Part shown: positions 1 through 11,733 of the stretch, piece after piece | Position numbering within the stretch: position 1 is the first letter of the stretch | Layout of the letters: the number at the start of each line of letters is the position of its first letter | NCBI RefSeq assembly: GCF_958299795.1 | Contig: NC_133204.1 | Coordinates: 1,729,501 to 1,793,500 of the forward strand | Reading direction: 5' to 3' | Source of the DNA: Porites lutea | Taxonomy: Eukaryota > Cnidaria > Anthozoa > Scleractinia > Poritidae | Length of the DNA stretch: 64,000 bases | Position numbers and translations under genes: made by a program | The notes under the pieces: generated by a model | Told to the model about the DNA's origin: nothing | Databases searched by the model: none | Seen by the model: the letters and a program-made list of their open reading frames with translations, nothing else

Positions 1-2
1 CG

Positions 3-101
3 AAACAAAAGAAGGCCGCGTACTACTTCAAAGGCAAGACTGATTTAATGAGCAGAGTAAGGGATGATGGTGAACAAACAAATCTTCCACAGCTAAACTA
101 G
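3..101 (+). CDS. possible C-terminal end of a gene entering from the left
   Basis: An open frame runs from the window edge to a TAG at 99-101 and encodes about 32 residues, lysine-rich at first (KQKKAAYYFKGKTDLMSRV) and ending NLPQLN. The composition looks like the tail of a real protein rather than random AT-rich sequence, and the other two plus frames close earlier. I do not recognise the protein. Its upstream exons lie outside the window, so this is only a suggestion. Confidence 0.3.
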   Translation, partial: KQKKAAYYFKGKTDLMSRVRDDGEQTNLPQLN

Positions 102-2145
102 TTAAGTCAATGCTTTTTTCACTGAATTCCAAAATTTTTACTTATTCTGAAAACTGATTGAATTCAACAAAACAGTCACTTTAAGGAACAATTTTTAAAA
201 CAATTGTAAAATCCACCTTATTTTTCATTCCTTAAAGTATCAGAGCATTTTTTCATTGCTTTATTTTATGTAACAGGCAGGAGCGCGGCTCCTGGTTACA
301 TTTTTTTCCGCTCCTTTTTCCTTCTTAGCGGCCCCCCGTCACAGCACGTTAAACTTCGGTATATTCTCATTTTAATCTCTGTATACACTCATCCTTATTT
401 TATGACTGGTCTTCGACCGTCACTAATCATGTATCCGAAAACAGACACCGAAAACGCATCTTTTGAGCGGAGCCCTCGAGCGCGCGAAGCGGGCGAAGCG
501 GAGCACCCTAGGTAAGAAAACTTGGCTGTCTATCCATCCACGAAATTTTGGTTCTGACAAAATCGTCCTTTTACATACGAACGTCCACCCCTTCATGTAA
601 GCCACTGGAGATGAAATTTTGCATTTCAACCACGCGTTTTGATGAGGTAAAATCGCAAGGCCACCCGGACTTTTAGAGAGAAAAAACAACAACTGCGTGA
701 GCCGTTTCTTTCTTTGGGACTAAATTGTAATGTCTACAGTGTCGTGGACAACGGAGACAGGGCTATATCTATCTGCCATTAATTTGCCTCCATCAAAAAT
801 TGATGATTCTTTATCTCTATAGCGAGAGATAAAACATAAAAAGGCGACGACTTTCGTTAAAAGAAAAAGATGAAAATTTTAAAGTGGCGGTGAGAAAAAG
901 AGACTGAATGCAAGCGGCCACGAGGTGAAAATGAGCCGTGGTGAAGAAAAGAAAAGCGAACAGGAACACATACGACATTAGAGAGTTTAAGCAAAGGCTT
1001 TTTTGTCTTTTGTTTTCAACCTGAAGTGAGGACTTTTGCCTTTTACTACAGGCATTGACGCTATAAAATTAGTATCGCTTAGTTTTTTTGCACTTGTAGA
1101 GACGATTTAACTGGAAATTTGGACAAAACTACACTGCTCAGGAATGTAAAACGTTCATGCACGTGCGTCGCTCGAAAACGAAGTTTGCTTAGTTTCCCTA
1201 TTCATAAAACGCGTAATTTGGAAGTTCCACGCTGTAGTGGTGCAAAGCAACAGCAAAGAAGTGTGCTGCACGTGCAACTGTTGTTTTTTGCTAATTAAAC
1301 CAATTGTTGAATTGTTTGTTTGTTTGTTTGTTTTTCTGCCGTTCTGTTAGCATCACACGATTTTGATATTTTTTGTTTGAGTAAACTTTAAGTATATCAA
1401 CGAGAGCTTCGCTTTTAGCCCTGGCTAAATCTATATATTAGAACAAACTTAACCAGCCGTGAAATAAGCGTTTGTGCTAGCAACTTGCATTCGGTTCTCA
1501 GGCTCAGGTCGCGCGGTTAATTTATCCATCAAGAGTCTGGGAGCTAATGTGATTACAAAATGGCGGTCGGAACAAAATCAATAGCGTGCTGAATTGTTTC
1601 TCCTTTTGAGAGAGAATTTTCAGAATTTTTGGTCATATTTCGGTTAGATGTGAGGAATCTAAGGATTGAAAGGTATATATTGGCATTTAATGATGAAGCT
1701 AGATTTATACCCTGCACAAAACCTGATATTTCCTTGTCGATTCTCAGAATTATTAAGCAATGCTCTGATTACCAGCTTAGATTTTCACATGATTCACGTT
1801 TTCCGACCTTTTAAAACTCGACGGATGATCTGTATATCTGTTGCTGGTTTTATTTATATTAGATTATTTATAAAGAAACTTTGATAACTTCAGGATGACT
1901 TTAATGGCAAAAGTTTTCACGGGTAGTATTTTTAGTATTTTAATGTAAACTTTTATATTGCAGTTAATTCATTTTAGTTAGTACTACATGTATACACGGC
2001 CCCACCAGCTTTTTAGCTTTAACTCTTATCGTGTCAAAATAAAGGCTTTATGTTTATGTTTTATACGTGATTTGTGATGTATCTTCTGCACAATTACACT
2101 CTTTGAATTTAGGTTTGTGATGCAGTGAAGTGAAGTGACCCAAAC
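102..2145. other. gene-free interval upstream of the BAP18-like gene
   Basis: No convincing coding exon is seen. The interval is AT-rich with a small GC-rich patch near 470-510 and a short GTTT microsatellite at about 1312-1334. It should contain the promoter and a noncoding first exon of the BAP18-like gene: the coding start at 2146 follows a good acceptor (TTTGAATTTAG) near 2111, which implies an upstream 5'UTR exon that I cannot place. Confidence 0.5.
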
Positions 2146-5100
2146 ATGAGTTCGTCTGCAGCAAAGGTAAGGAAAGATGTATTTCTTTGTGTGCAAAAAG
2201 TTAAATGCTTTCAATAAGTAGGAAAACGTACTTATGGGGAATAAAGATTTATTGTATAAGATTATCATATAAGATCAAAGAAAAATCAAGGTACTTAGAT
2301 GGGTAAAAGGAAAATGACCAAATCCCCTGACTTTCTTTATTTATTTTTAAGCCTAGCCATAAGCCTATGCACATGAAAAGACTGAGTGAAAATGACCTTC
2401 TACGTGCTAGGGAAGCATGACAAAATAGCCAGAATATCATGATGCCAGCACTTGATCTTATATGATAATCTTACCCAGATCTAGGTAGAGCTTGGAATTC
2501 TGATTGGTTGAAAATTTGTTTCATTCTATCAGAAGCACTTCCAGATCGGGGTAGAAATGCATCATCAGTATTGCATTTCTGTGGCCATTCCTCAAAGATC
2601 ATTTCGACAGAAAACCAGTATTTGAGTTTTGAAGAATCGGCTATTATTTAAGGTTACGGATAGGTCAGTAATAGGAACTTCCATCTAGAACCAGGGAAAA
2701 GTCATGGGGGGTGATATTAGTGAACTTAAGCAAAGACGTTTTTTAGTGACACACATCAAGCGGAAGTGGACTTTTTTCATTCTTGAGCAGTATTTTTGCC
2801 TGAATTTTTGGACGAATAATTGTGTCTTTAATACAAAAGGGACTAAGAATACAAATTTGATATTGTCAATTTGTTTTAAAATGAGAAAGGTCTCACTTTG
2901 GGTTGATGTGCCTCGCTCAAAAAAGCCTTTGCTTAAGCCCTCTTATGTAGCTTCATGCGAGCTCTGAAAATGGAGGTGACATCTGTGATAATAAATGTGA
3001 CATCTGTGATAATAAATACCGTAAAATTCCGAAAATAGGCTCCTCCATGTATAAGCCCCTCCAAATATAAGCCCCCTAAACCGGTAATGCAAAAAACCCT
3101 CCATTAAATTGCCCCTCCAAATAACCCCCCGGGGGCTTGTACTTGGAAAATTGCCCTCAAATAAAAAGTAAAACAAAGCAAAACCGATAAATTTCCTTCC
3201 AACTTTAAGGCTAGCTCAATCGATTTGAAAACACAAATTTCCCTCCGTAGATAAGCCCCTCCGAATATAAGCCTCTCCAAAAATAAGCCCCTACAAAAAG
3301 GGCCTTTGAAAAATATAAGCTCTGGGGCTTATTTTCGGAATTTTACAGTATGTCATTTTCAACTTGGAAAAATTGACTGAATGCAAATGGTAAAGCTATT
3401 TTTGCACAGAAAATGTTTTGTTTACTTAACAACGTGTACAAAAATGAAAATTTAAATTTCTAACTTGCTCTGTTTATTTATAGGTAGCTGAAATATTCAC
3501 AGCTGCTGGAGAAGCTTTTTCACATTTAGGAGAACTGACAATGCAACTGCATCCTTTAAACAATGAGGCTAGTTTGACATCACCCTCAAATGCAAATACA
3601 AGGTGCTAATAACATGAATATAATTATATCATATTTATATAATATTAGATGACCTGTAATTATGCGGTAGATAGTAAAGTAATGTTAAATAATTTCTGTA
3701 AATTTGAAAATTACTGTAATTGTTTGGTGATTGTTTTACTTATAATGACAAAATTAACCAAAAATGAATATATATCAGGGGTCAATTTCATAAAACTCTG
3801 ACAAGTATAATTTTAATACAAGGGTAGGTATTGTACTTCCTAAAATTGCATAAAAATTAAATGCCCACTGATCTTGCCCATTGATCTTCCTTTAAAAGGA
3901 CAAAGGTTTACATTGTGTACAGTATGCAGTTTGGAATAATTATTGCAAATCCACAGTGTGAGGATCTTAAGTCATTTTTCTCACCAGTTTCAGTTGTAAT
4001 TGATTTTATTATTAATCTGAATCATTTCAGCAATAGTGGCAAATGGGGAGACGAGGAGATTGAATTGTTGCGGAATGCAGTAAAAAGATTTGGAGAAGAT
4101 TTAAAGAAGATAAGTGGTCAGGTCAAGAACAAGTCTGTGTGAGTATTTATTATTTACATCATTTATTTTGTAAAACAAAGGGGGAATTATTTTTTTTAAT
4201 ATAAGATCAAGATTGAGTCATTTGAAACGTACCAGTATTTCCATGAAGCAGAACTTCATCACTTAACTTTTAGTGATAATCATCATGAGAGATAAAAACC
4301 CACATCATGGATCTTGCTGTGCTGCGCTATCACTAAGGGTCTGGCACCTGGAATCTCCACCAGCTACCATGAGCATGACCCCTGGCTGCTTTCATGGAAA
4401 ACAAAAGAAAAATAGAACCAAATGATCTTCCTAGCTATTCAATTCCCCTCCAGTTCTAATAGACCTTTTCCGCATTCCTGTAAAAAAAAGGCACCAGCTT
4501 AAGGCTCGGGTGGACAAAATACAGTGATTTGTATGAAATTGTCCACCCGAGCCTCGTCCTCATTTCTTTAAGTTTGCTCACTGGAGCATGATGCTGGAAA
4601 GGTCTATTGCATCTACCAGGCAACTTGAAATCTAAGTGACAGTGCAATTTGGTTTACATCCTATTTCCCCTTCTTTCCTAAATTAGAGCTCAAATAAAAT
4701 CAGCTCTCAAAAAAAGGCTTCATGAGCAGGAGGCCTCCTCACAGAATGTGAAAAAAACCAAGGAAAGGACCCAGGCACCATCCAGTGAACCACAAGCTAA
4801 GAAAAAGAAAATAGAAGGTATGAACAATTCCAATTTTATTTCAATTTGCTTATCCACTTCACCCATCACTTCAGTTTATATGAATAATTATTTACACACT
4901 GGCAGTGTGTGGCTGAAGTTAAAGCCAGCTGGAAATGATCACATAACCAGTCAAAAATAAAAATATTAATGTCTCTGGGATTTTTTCCTTACAAAGCAAA
5001 AGCCTAAGGCCTGAGTAAAGTGAGGTTTATAAGCATCTCAGAATTATTTTGTTTCATGTATAGATCACTTAGGCCAGTGCAATCTTGGGTGGCCTTAATT

Positions 5101-6643
5101 TACATATATGTTGTGCTTCAATTTTATATTCCTTGGCTGAAATTTTATTCTTCATTGTTTTAAACTGCCATACCAAGAACAAGAGGAAGATAACATTTAA
5201 ATCAGGGATAAATCTGAACCACAACTGGCAGCAAAACCATACAAACAAAACTGCCACCCTACAAAGCACAGTGTAGCTAGCTTAGTGCTGACTTGTAAAC
5301 AATGTTTCTGTTCTTTTAATTACTCTAAATAGTGACTAAAAGTGGCTCATCTAACCTGAAATGTTGTTTCTGTGCAAAATTTCTGAGGGCTAATGTGTCA
5401 AATAGTAAATTGCTCTAGCGACTAGTTAGGTATGTCCTTATAGGTTTTTGTGGCCTCAGTTCCAAAAAAGCTGGGACTCCTACCTTGCTTTTGGCCTTGG
5501 CTTTGAGTCTGTACTTTTTTTTACTCCTTTTCCTTTATTTCTTATAATTCACATGACTGCATTCTCCTTTGCAGTCCAATCAAGCTCTGAAGATGATCAG
5601 CTATCCTCAGCCTTTTCCCCTGGTCCCATACCAAGTACAACGGTTCCTGTAACCGATTTGCTTCCAGAAGGCAGCTCACCCCTCAAGACTGTCACCAATG
5701 GTGCAGAAAATGATGTTGATATTGTTGGCATTTTTGATAATGGGCAAGACACTGTTTTTCCAGAGATGCCTGGAGGTAATGTTCTCAGTTAAACCTGAAT
5801 TTTTTTATTTTCCTTTTGCTTTAAAATGCTAGTAGTCAACTCTCTTAGATAGATATTGCTAGTATATACATCTGCATTATACCACTATAAAGTGTTCATG
5901 TTAGAGAAGTGTTTGCCTGATACAGAGTCAAAGGAGAGGACCAGAGAACAGCGACTGACCTGTTGTAGGTGTCCAATTTAGGAAGGTTTCTGACTTTTTA
6001 AAATACACGTCTCGACATTAAGAGAGAGTCGACTGTTAATACATAGGTATTCATATGATATATGACTGTGGGCAGTTCACCTAACTAATAATATTATTGG
6101 CCATGTCATTTGGCTTTCCAGAAGGCTTTCTGTAGTGGCTAGAGTTGCTGTCCATTTCCATTTCAAGTATAAGCATAATAAGAAAAGAAAAAGACTTGGA
6201 CAGAAATTTTTGTTAAGAAGTTGTTGTCCATTTCCTACAGATCAAATCTTGTAGGAAACATGCTTTGAAAATAACTGCAAATGGCTGTTGAGCTGAATGA
6301 AATCTGCAGAGTTTCTTCAATTTTCATAAATTATAATTGCCAATCTAATGACAGTAATGTTAGTGTTCTTTGCAAAACATAATTGTGAGAAACATTTACA
6401 TATTGTATTGAGTAATTTACTCTAAATACTATTAAATAAATATAGGTGCAAAAAAGAGGCCACAGTCCATTTGTATCTTTGCGTGCACAATCACAAAAAA
6501 ATTTAAGCTTTCAAGGAAGAGATTCACTTTCTTCTGCAACAGCATTTAAATTTTCCTCTTCATCTCTGTTTCACTTTATGTTTATTGCAGCTTTAGGACC
6601 ACTTGAAACCCAGATTGCAGATGAAATCCTTTCCACAATGTGA
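2146..6643 (+). CDS. BAP18: BAP18-like chromatin complex subunit
   Basis: Six coding exons are read at 2146-2166, 3484-3602, 4031-4138, 4687-4817, 5575-5775 and 6591-6643; all junctions are GT-AG and the sum is 633 nt (210 aa). The N-terminus (KVAEIFTAAGEAF, then LGELTMQLHP) is the hallmark of BAP18/C17orf49. It is followed by a SANT/Myb-like domain at about residues 50-95 (GKWGDEEIELLRNAVKRFGE), a VAQIKSALKKR segment, a lysine-rich stretch (KKKKIE) and an acidic C-terminal half. Human BAP18 is 172 aa; it is known from NURF- and MLL-type chromatin complexes and binds H3K4me3 nucleosomes. The homology is clear from the N-terminus and SANT domain. The tail is longer and diverged, and only the NDVDIVGI patch recalls the human VVDIEG segment. 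The protein is expected to be nuclear. A polyA signal follows at 6864. Confidence 0.9.
2435..2590. repeat. decayed MITE core, same family as the 14.9 kb foldback
   Basis: The stretch contains CCCAGATCTAGGTAG, then CTGATTGGTTG, then ATCAGAAGCACTTCCAGATC and GCATCATCAGTATTGCATTTC. These match, in order, the centre of the foldback element at 14931-15223 (CCCAGATCTGGGTAG, CTGATTGGTTG, ATCAGAAGTACTACCCAGAT). The arms have largely decayed, so this is an older copy inside intron 1 of the BAP18-like gene. Confidence 0.6.
3017..3350. mobile_element. Tc1/mariner-type MITE with TA target
   Basis: Terminal inverted repeats read TACCGTAAAATTCCGAAAAT at the left and end in ATTTTCGGAATTTTACAGTA at the right; the outer TA dinucleotides fit a TA target duplication. 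The interior is made of repeated AAGCCCCTCC-like units. There is no coding capacity. It lies within intron 1 of the BAP18-like gene. Confidence 0.75.
4503..4556. repeat. short hairpin-forming inverted repeat
   Basis: AGGCTCGGGTGGACAA and its exact reverse complement TTGTCCACCCGAGCCT flank a short spacer. It sits in an intron of the BAP18-like gene and probably derives from a small foldback transposon. Confidence 0.6.
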
Positions 6644-6863
6644 CAGTAAACTCGAGGGGCATTTTTGTCGCATAACCTGATGATGTTGAAAATGTCTGTT
6701 ATGTCCATAGTATGCTGCTCAATATTTATTTTAATCTGTATTATAGTGTACGTTTCAAACTATATTAACATTAATTTTTATGCTGTATTTCTTCTGTTGA
6801 GGCTGACAGCTAGAACATTCAAGCTAATTTTTGTTTTATGAGCAATCTCATATTTTTCTGTAT

Positions 6864-6869
6864 AATAAA
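6864..6869 (+). promoter_or_regulatory. polyadenylation signal of the BAP18-like gene
   Basis: AATAAA lies about 220 bp after the stop codon at 6643, in an AT-rich 3' region. Confidence 0.6.
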
Positions 6870-8142
6870 AAATAGCTTAAATAATGAGGAATAGCTCGTA
6901 CCAGGCTCTTGGTCAGTGTAGGGGAGCAAAAGAAGCGAGTGAGCAGTGAAATAGCAAATGAGTGAAAAAGAGCGGAAAGATAAAGGGGAGGGCCTTAGGC
7001 AATATTTTTTAAATGCCTCAATCTGCCCACTACCCTGTCACTTCCTGAAATACCATTTCTCGTGTCAAAATTGCAAAATGTCAAGAGGAACCGTTGTTGG
7101 GGGGTTTCACATGCTCAACATGTTTGTTAGACTCTGTGCTCTGTGAAGCCAAATAATAAATTGATGTAGGTGGCAAACAAGTAAACTGTGACAATTGACC
7201 AATCATTGGGTATACCAAGAGCTGGTATATATGCTGGAATGAGGTATTGAAAACAATTCTTACAGGCTCCATTACTCTGTCTCTTCCCAGCCCCCACATG
7301 GTTTTGCCCAATTTTTCTCAATCCGCATTTCTCACTATCTTGGAGCCTGGAACAGGCTAAATGGGGAATTGCTTGCATGGCAAACCAGCACCTGTGTCAA
7401 AGTTTCAATTTTTCTGATAATGTATTAAAGAAAACTTATTATATGCAAAAGATATCTGTTATAAGAAAACAAACAACCTATTCTCTATGGATTTTTTTTT
7501 TACTTTAGAACTCATCAAGAGCTTCTTTTATTGGTTTATCATATAATACAGGAACAACTTTATAAACACAGCTATGTTTATCCTGTGTAAACCTCCATGA
7601 GTACATGTATTTCATTTTTCACATTACCTCTTTTAATAATATTGTTGAACTTTGATTAAAATAAAATTGCATTAATATTTTGTTATAATTATTGTACAAC
7701 TTGAACTTATAAAATATCACTGTATTAAAAAAGGAAAATCTCAATAATCTCTGTCTTTTCAGTCCAGATAAATTGGTGGTGTATTTAATATTTATATAGT
7801 TACTATCGTGGCAGCTTCACAGTGAGTGCAGTGTCTACCCAGAGTGGCAAGCATCAGAAGAGGAAGATGAGGCAGGCATGCAGATTTCCTCTCCCCTTCC
7901 TCCCCTTCTTCATGCTCCTGCCACGCAGACTATTGAGATTGACTAGACTTTCTGAGGAACCACTGCTATTGAATCAAACTATGGACACAATCCTGTGGTA
8001 TGGCCATACACTTCTAATCTCTTTGGCAGTCTCTCTGTATGATGCTCTCAGAACTGATTTTCAGTAAACTAAACAATAAATTCTGCCAATCAATAGTTTT
8101 TTCCTTGAATAAGCTAATAAGCAGTAAATTGCTATGATTATT
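6870..8142. other. intergenic interval between converging genes
   Basis: The interval separates the 3' ends of the BAP18-like gene (+) and the unrecognised gene (-). It is AT-rich. A plus-strand open stretch near 7800-7960 has an acidic run in one frame (ASEEEDEAG) but no identifiable start or partner exon. Nothing else is supported. Confidence 0.4.
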
Positions 8143-10236
8143 TCATGCTGGTTTGTTAAAAGGTTTATCATAAAAGTCCCAAAAGTTGTCGTCATCATCA
8201 TCAGCAGGAATGTCAATCGGAGGCGGCAAGGAAGGAGGAGGAATTTCCTCAGGCATAACTGTATTTTCAGTGCTTGAAGGTTTTTGTTCCTTCTTCTGTG
8301 GCTTTGGTTTTAGATTGGATTTCTTGACTTTAGCTTGAGGAGGAGATTTCTCTACCTTTTGAGTTACCTCTTTTGGTACTTGAGGTTTCCAGTCTGCTTT
8401 ATTAAAAAATAAATTAGAAAGAAATGTTACTAAAAGGATTAAAACTGAAAAAATTATGGCAGGCCCATTCGATGAGTGAAAAAAATTAAGTATTGGCCCA
8501 TAATTGTGTGTTTAGTTATAATACAATACAGGTCTAATGTTATTCACTAGTTCGTACAAATGTGATGTGGGTCCCAAATCGGCACTAACTAGACCCTAGT
8601 GGTGTATGTGCCGATCATCAATTACAATTTATCTTTGATCAAAATCTTTTAGGAGCATTGCGATAATGAATTATGGAAAATGTTCAATTGATTATTGTGG
8701 GATAAAATTTCTTTTTGGCAAATAAACATACTAAAAACTTGTGTGTTAAAAATTGAAGACTAGAAAAATCCAGTATCATCTGCTAGAGTGAAGTGGAGCA
8801 AAGCTGTACAAAACACAATACCAGGTAACCAGTGTCTGAACACATCACCATGTTGTGCCTGTAGTGCAACTGTGAACAAAATCTTCTAGGTGTGGTGGTC
8901 TAGGTGGTCTTCTTGTGTTTACAGTTTCCATAGAAACTGTGACACTATGCAGACAGGTCGTGTCCGTAAATTATGTCGGCAAGTAAGAAAAGCGATAATT
9001 ATGAAGGCCAGATACAAAATAGTTTGCAAACATCGGAGAGTCTATGTCTATTATCCTCTAGTTGCTGCTTGTCAATTTATCAAATGAATTTATTATTTTT
9101 TTCCAGTCAAAAGATATTTTTTTGCAGAAATGGGGTAATTATGAGCATCAGCATGCTTTATAATAAGTGTGATCTGTTGCATTGAAAGGATTATTATTTC
9201 CTGATGCAAGAAGTCACACTTCATTTTCTTTTCCACGCTAGTCATCAGCACGCTATATGAAGGTGAAGCACAACTTAATGCGTCAGATAAATAAGCGTCA
9301 CCTTTTGCATCAAAAATGTTTTTCTTCGATGATGCAAGAAATCACACTTTGTTGACTTTGACAAAAGTAGACATAGCAATCTCCATTAGATTTTTCTTTT
9401 CTCTGTTGACATAATGCCGACAAAATCGCAAGTGCACAACAGAAATAACAAAAACTGTAAACATGTGCTCTCTCTAGAGATCTATTTTTCTTTGTGTAAT
9501 CAGTCAAAAGAGCTGTTTGGCAACTTAAACCCAGGCTCAGTATATAGTCTAATAGAGTTATCAATTTACTTCTTCTGCTTTTTGTCCAGAGAAAATTAGA
9601 AGGCAATTAACAGTTACCTGCCTGTTTAGGTAAGGTATCAAGGTAGGCATCCCACTTTTTCTTCATTCTTTCATGATGTACATTAGCTGCAGACCACTGT
9701 CCAAACTCATCAGTCTGAATTCCAAAGAACTTATCCCTCTGTGATGATGGTATAACCAGCTGCTCCTTGAAAACTTTAGCTGTTGTACTATGCCACTGAT
9801 TGTTGCCTAGGCCCGGGAAAACGTTAGATCTCAACGCCATTGACAGATTGTTATAGTTTCCAGAAGGTTTTAGTGAACTATCATCGACTGAGTCCTTGTG
9901 GCGAGAAAGTCTGCTGTCAACAGTTCTTCTCTCCTCTTCTCTCCTCGTCGTTTTCTTATTCACGTTTGCAGTTGCCGGTGATGAAAGCGGCTGTAAATTG
10001 CTAGAGTAAAGTTGAGGTTTCACCTCCCTCCATCTTCCGTGTCCATCTTGAACGATACGCCTTCTAGAGTATAAGTTTATGCTTGGTAAATCGCTTTGTC
10101 CTTTTTTCAATTCATCGCTTGCTCTTTTGGGTGGAAATTGGGGTCTGATGTATTCTTCAATATCAAATAGAGTTTCCGAAGAGACTATTTCGGCCAAAGC
10201 AGCTTTTTGTTCCTCTGAAAGGCCTTTGATTGCCAT
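8143..10236 (-). CDS. unrecognised conserved-looking protein with acidic, aromatic C-terminal tail
   Basis: Two exons on the minus strand: 10236-9618 and 8393-8143, joined by a GT-AG phase-1 intron; 870 nt, 289 aa. I do not recognise the family. The N-terminus (MAIKGLSEEQKAALAEIV) looks helical and leads into FDIEEYIRPQFPP. A basic, serine-rich middle (around residues 55-130) is followed by a second ordered-looking block rich in W, F and H (FFGIQTDEFGQWSAANVHHE, then MKKKWDAYLDTLP). Exon 2 encodes a lysine/proline-rich linker, a polyproline patch (PPPSLPPP) and a C-terminus of five aspartates followed by NFWDFYDKPFNKPA. No signal peptide or membrane segment is visible. The start is the first ATG, directly upstream of the conserved-looking block. 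The acidic plus aromatic tail suggests a short binding motif; that is inference. Confidence 0.8.
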
Positions 10237-10530
10237 AACTTATTTTCATGGTGAATCTGACGACGAAAACGTGTAACGTTGTTTTGCTTTGCTTCAAAGT
10301 CTGGTTAAAGCCCAACACTCTCTGTACCCTTGTCCGCCATATTTGCGTTGCATGGCAACTGAGACGAACAATCCCATGTGGCTGTTTGGCCCGATAAAAA
10401 CCTGGAAACCAGTGTGATTGCCTGAAGTCTAAAGTCTAAAGATCCCGGCTAGTTGTAAAATTTCGGCTTCAAATTTTGTTGGAAACAGGGTTTCAGCAGG
10501 TTTTCAGGCATTATCTACGAGGTAAGCGGA
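10237..10530. promoter_or_regulatory. probable divergent promoter between the minus-strand gene and thioredoxin
   Basis: The interval is immediately upstream of the minus-strand ATG at 10236. On the plus strand a good donor (TACGAGGTAAGCG near 10520) could end the noncoding first exon of the thioredoxin gene, whose coding exon begins behind an acceptor near 11719. No TATA box is obvious. The assignment rests on arrangement and the donor/acceptor pair. Confidence 0.35.
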
Positions 10531-11002
10531 CTCTCTTAGGTTACAACGGTATTAACTCGCGGGGTTGAACTTTTGTTGACTGAAAGGAAACCGATTGGGG
10601 ATCGATATGTGAATGTCTGAGTTGTTTCATGTTTGTCGTGACATTCACCCAAACCGATCATTGTCAGACGTTCAAGAAAAGTGTCAGTAAATAAAAAATT
10701 TAATTTGAAGCTACATAAATATACCGTAAAAATGCTGATAGGCTAAATAATTTAAACATTAAGCTAAAAGGCTATATTGCAATATTGGTATGGAACCACA
10801 GGTAGCCCAAGCTCACTATGAGAGCCGGCCTAAGCAACACAACTCAACTTAGCTAATTAATAATTATTTATACGACTACAATAAACGTGTGAGAATTATT
10901 CCTTAGGCTAGAAATGAGTGAAATGTGGCGTGAATGTGCCCTAACTGTGTTTCAGGCCTCTAAGGTGCACTTTTTTTTAGCAAAGATTTTTACCCAGGCC
11001 CT

Positions 11003-11125
11003 GGTTGTTAAAATGTTGGATAGCACCATCCACCGGATAAATCACTATCCAGCGGATAAGTACTGGGGAAATTATTTGCACTATCCATTGGATAGAGATT
11101 TATCTGGTGGATAGAGCTATCCAGC
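11003..11125. mobile_element. GGATA-type palindromic MITE
   Basis: The stretch starts TTAAAATGTTGGATAGCACC and has internal ATCCACCGGATAAATC, ATCCAGCGGATAAGT, CATTGGATAGAGATTTATC and GGTGGATAGAGCTATCCA. The halves are inverted copies of each other. A second copy lies at 29508-29640. There is no coding capacity. Confidence 0.65.
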
Positions 11126-11733
11126 CTTTGAACATGTACAACCAATGCCAGATGAACATAGGGATGCTTTCCACATCTATGGCTTAATCTGCAGTGCCTC
11201 TGCTATCTGTTCGTCTGAAGTTGTATGAACCATGTGCTATGCCCCTAGTTACTGGTTTGCACAAGACGTCACAGTAGACATGTTGGTGGAGGGGGCGTAG
11301 GGGTTTGCGGTGATGCGGTTTTGCTTGATTTTGGGTGCGATTTTGCAGAAATTTTTATTTTAATTTGCGGTACTGCGTTTTTACAAAACCAAGCGGTTTG
11401 CGGTATATAGAAATTTTTGGGTAATTTCAATGCGGTGTGTGGGTTTCTTATGTTATTCTGTGCAGTGTTTATATATATTTCTGTGTCGTTTTGCAGTGTT
11501 TGTACTCCCCTTCACCCCCCTCTTGGTGGTAAAGAATAAAAGCAGTTCTCTCTGGGAACTAAACGCTATTTTCGTGTAAATTCTTTGAGAAAAAATTGTA
11601 TTGACCCCCAACTTTGTCGCCTTGTCACGTGTTTGCAAACAAAGAATTAGGCCCATCTGATTAAACACATGTATGCATGCATTTAAAATGTAATGACTGA
11701 ATTCAAAAATTTTTTCTAGGTATCTAATAAAGA

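Noticed and set aside
7762-8067. Plus-strand open frames with an acidic run (ASEEEDEAG), possibly an alternative last exon of the BAP18-like gene
   Set aside because: No start codon, no confident acceptor with matching phase and no resemblance to BAP18 C-termini; the canonical last exon is already accounted for at 6591-6643.
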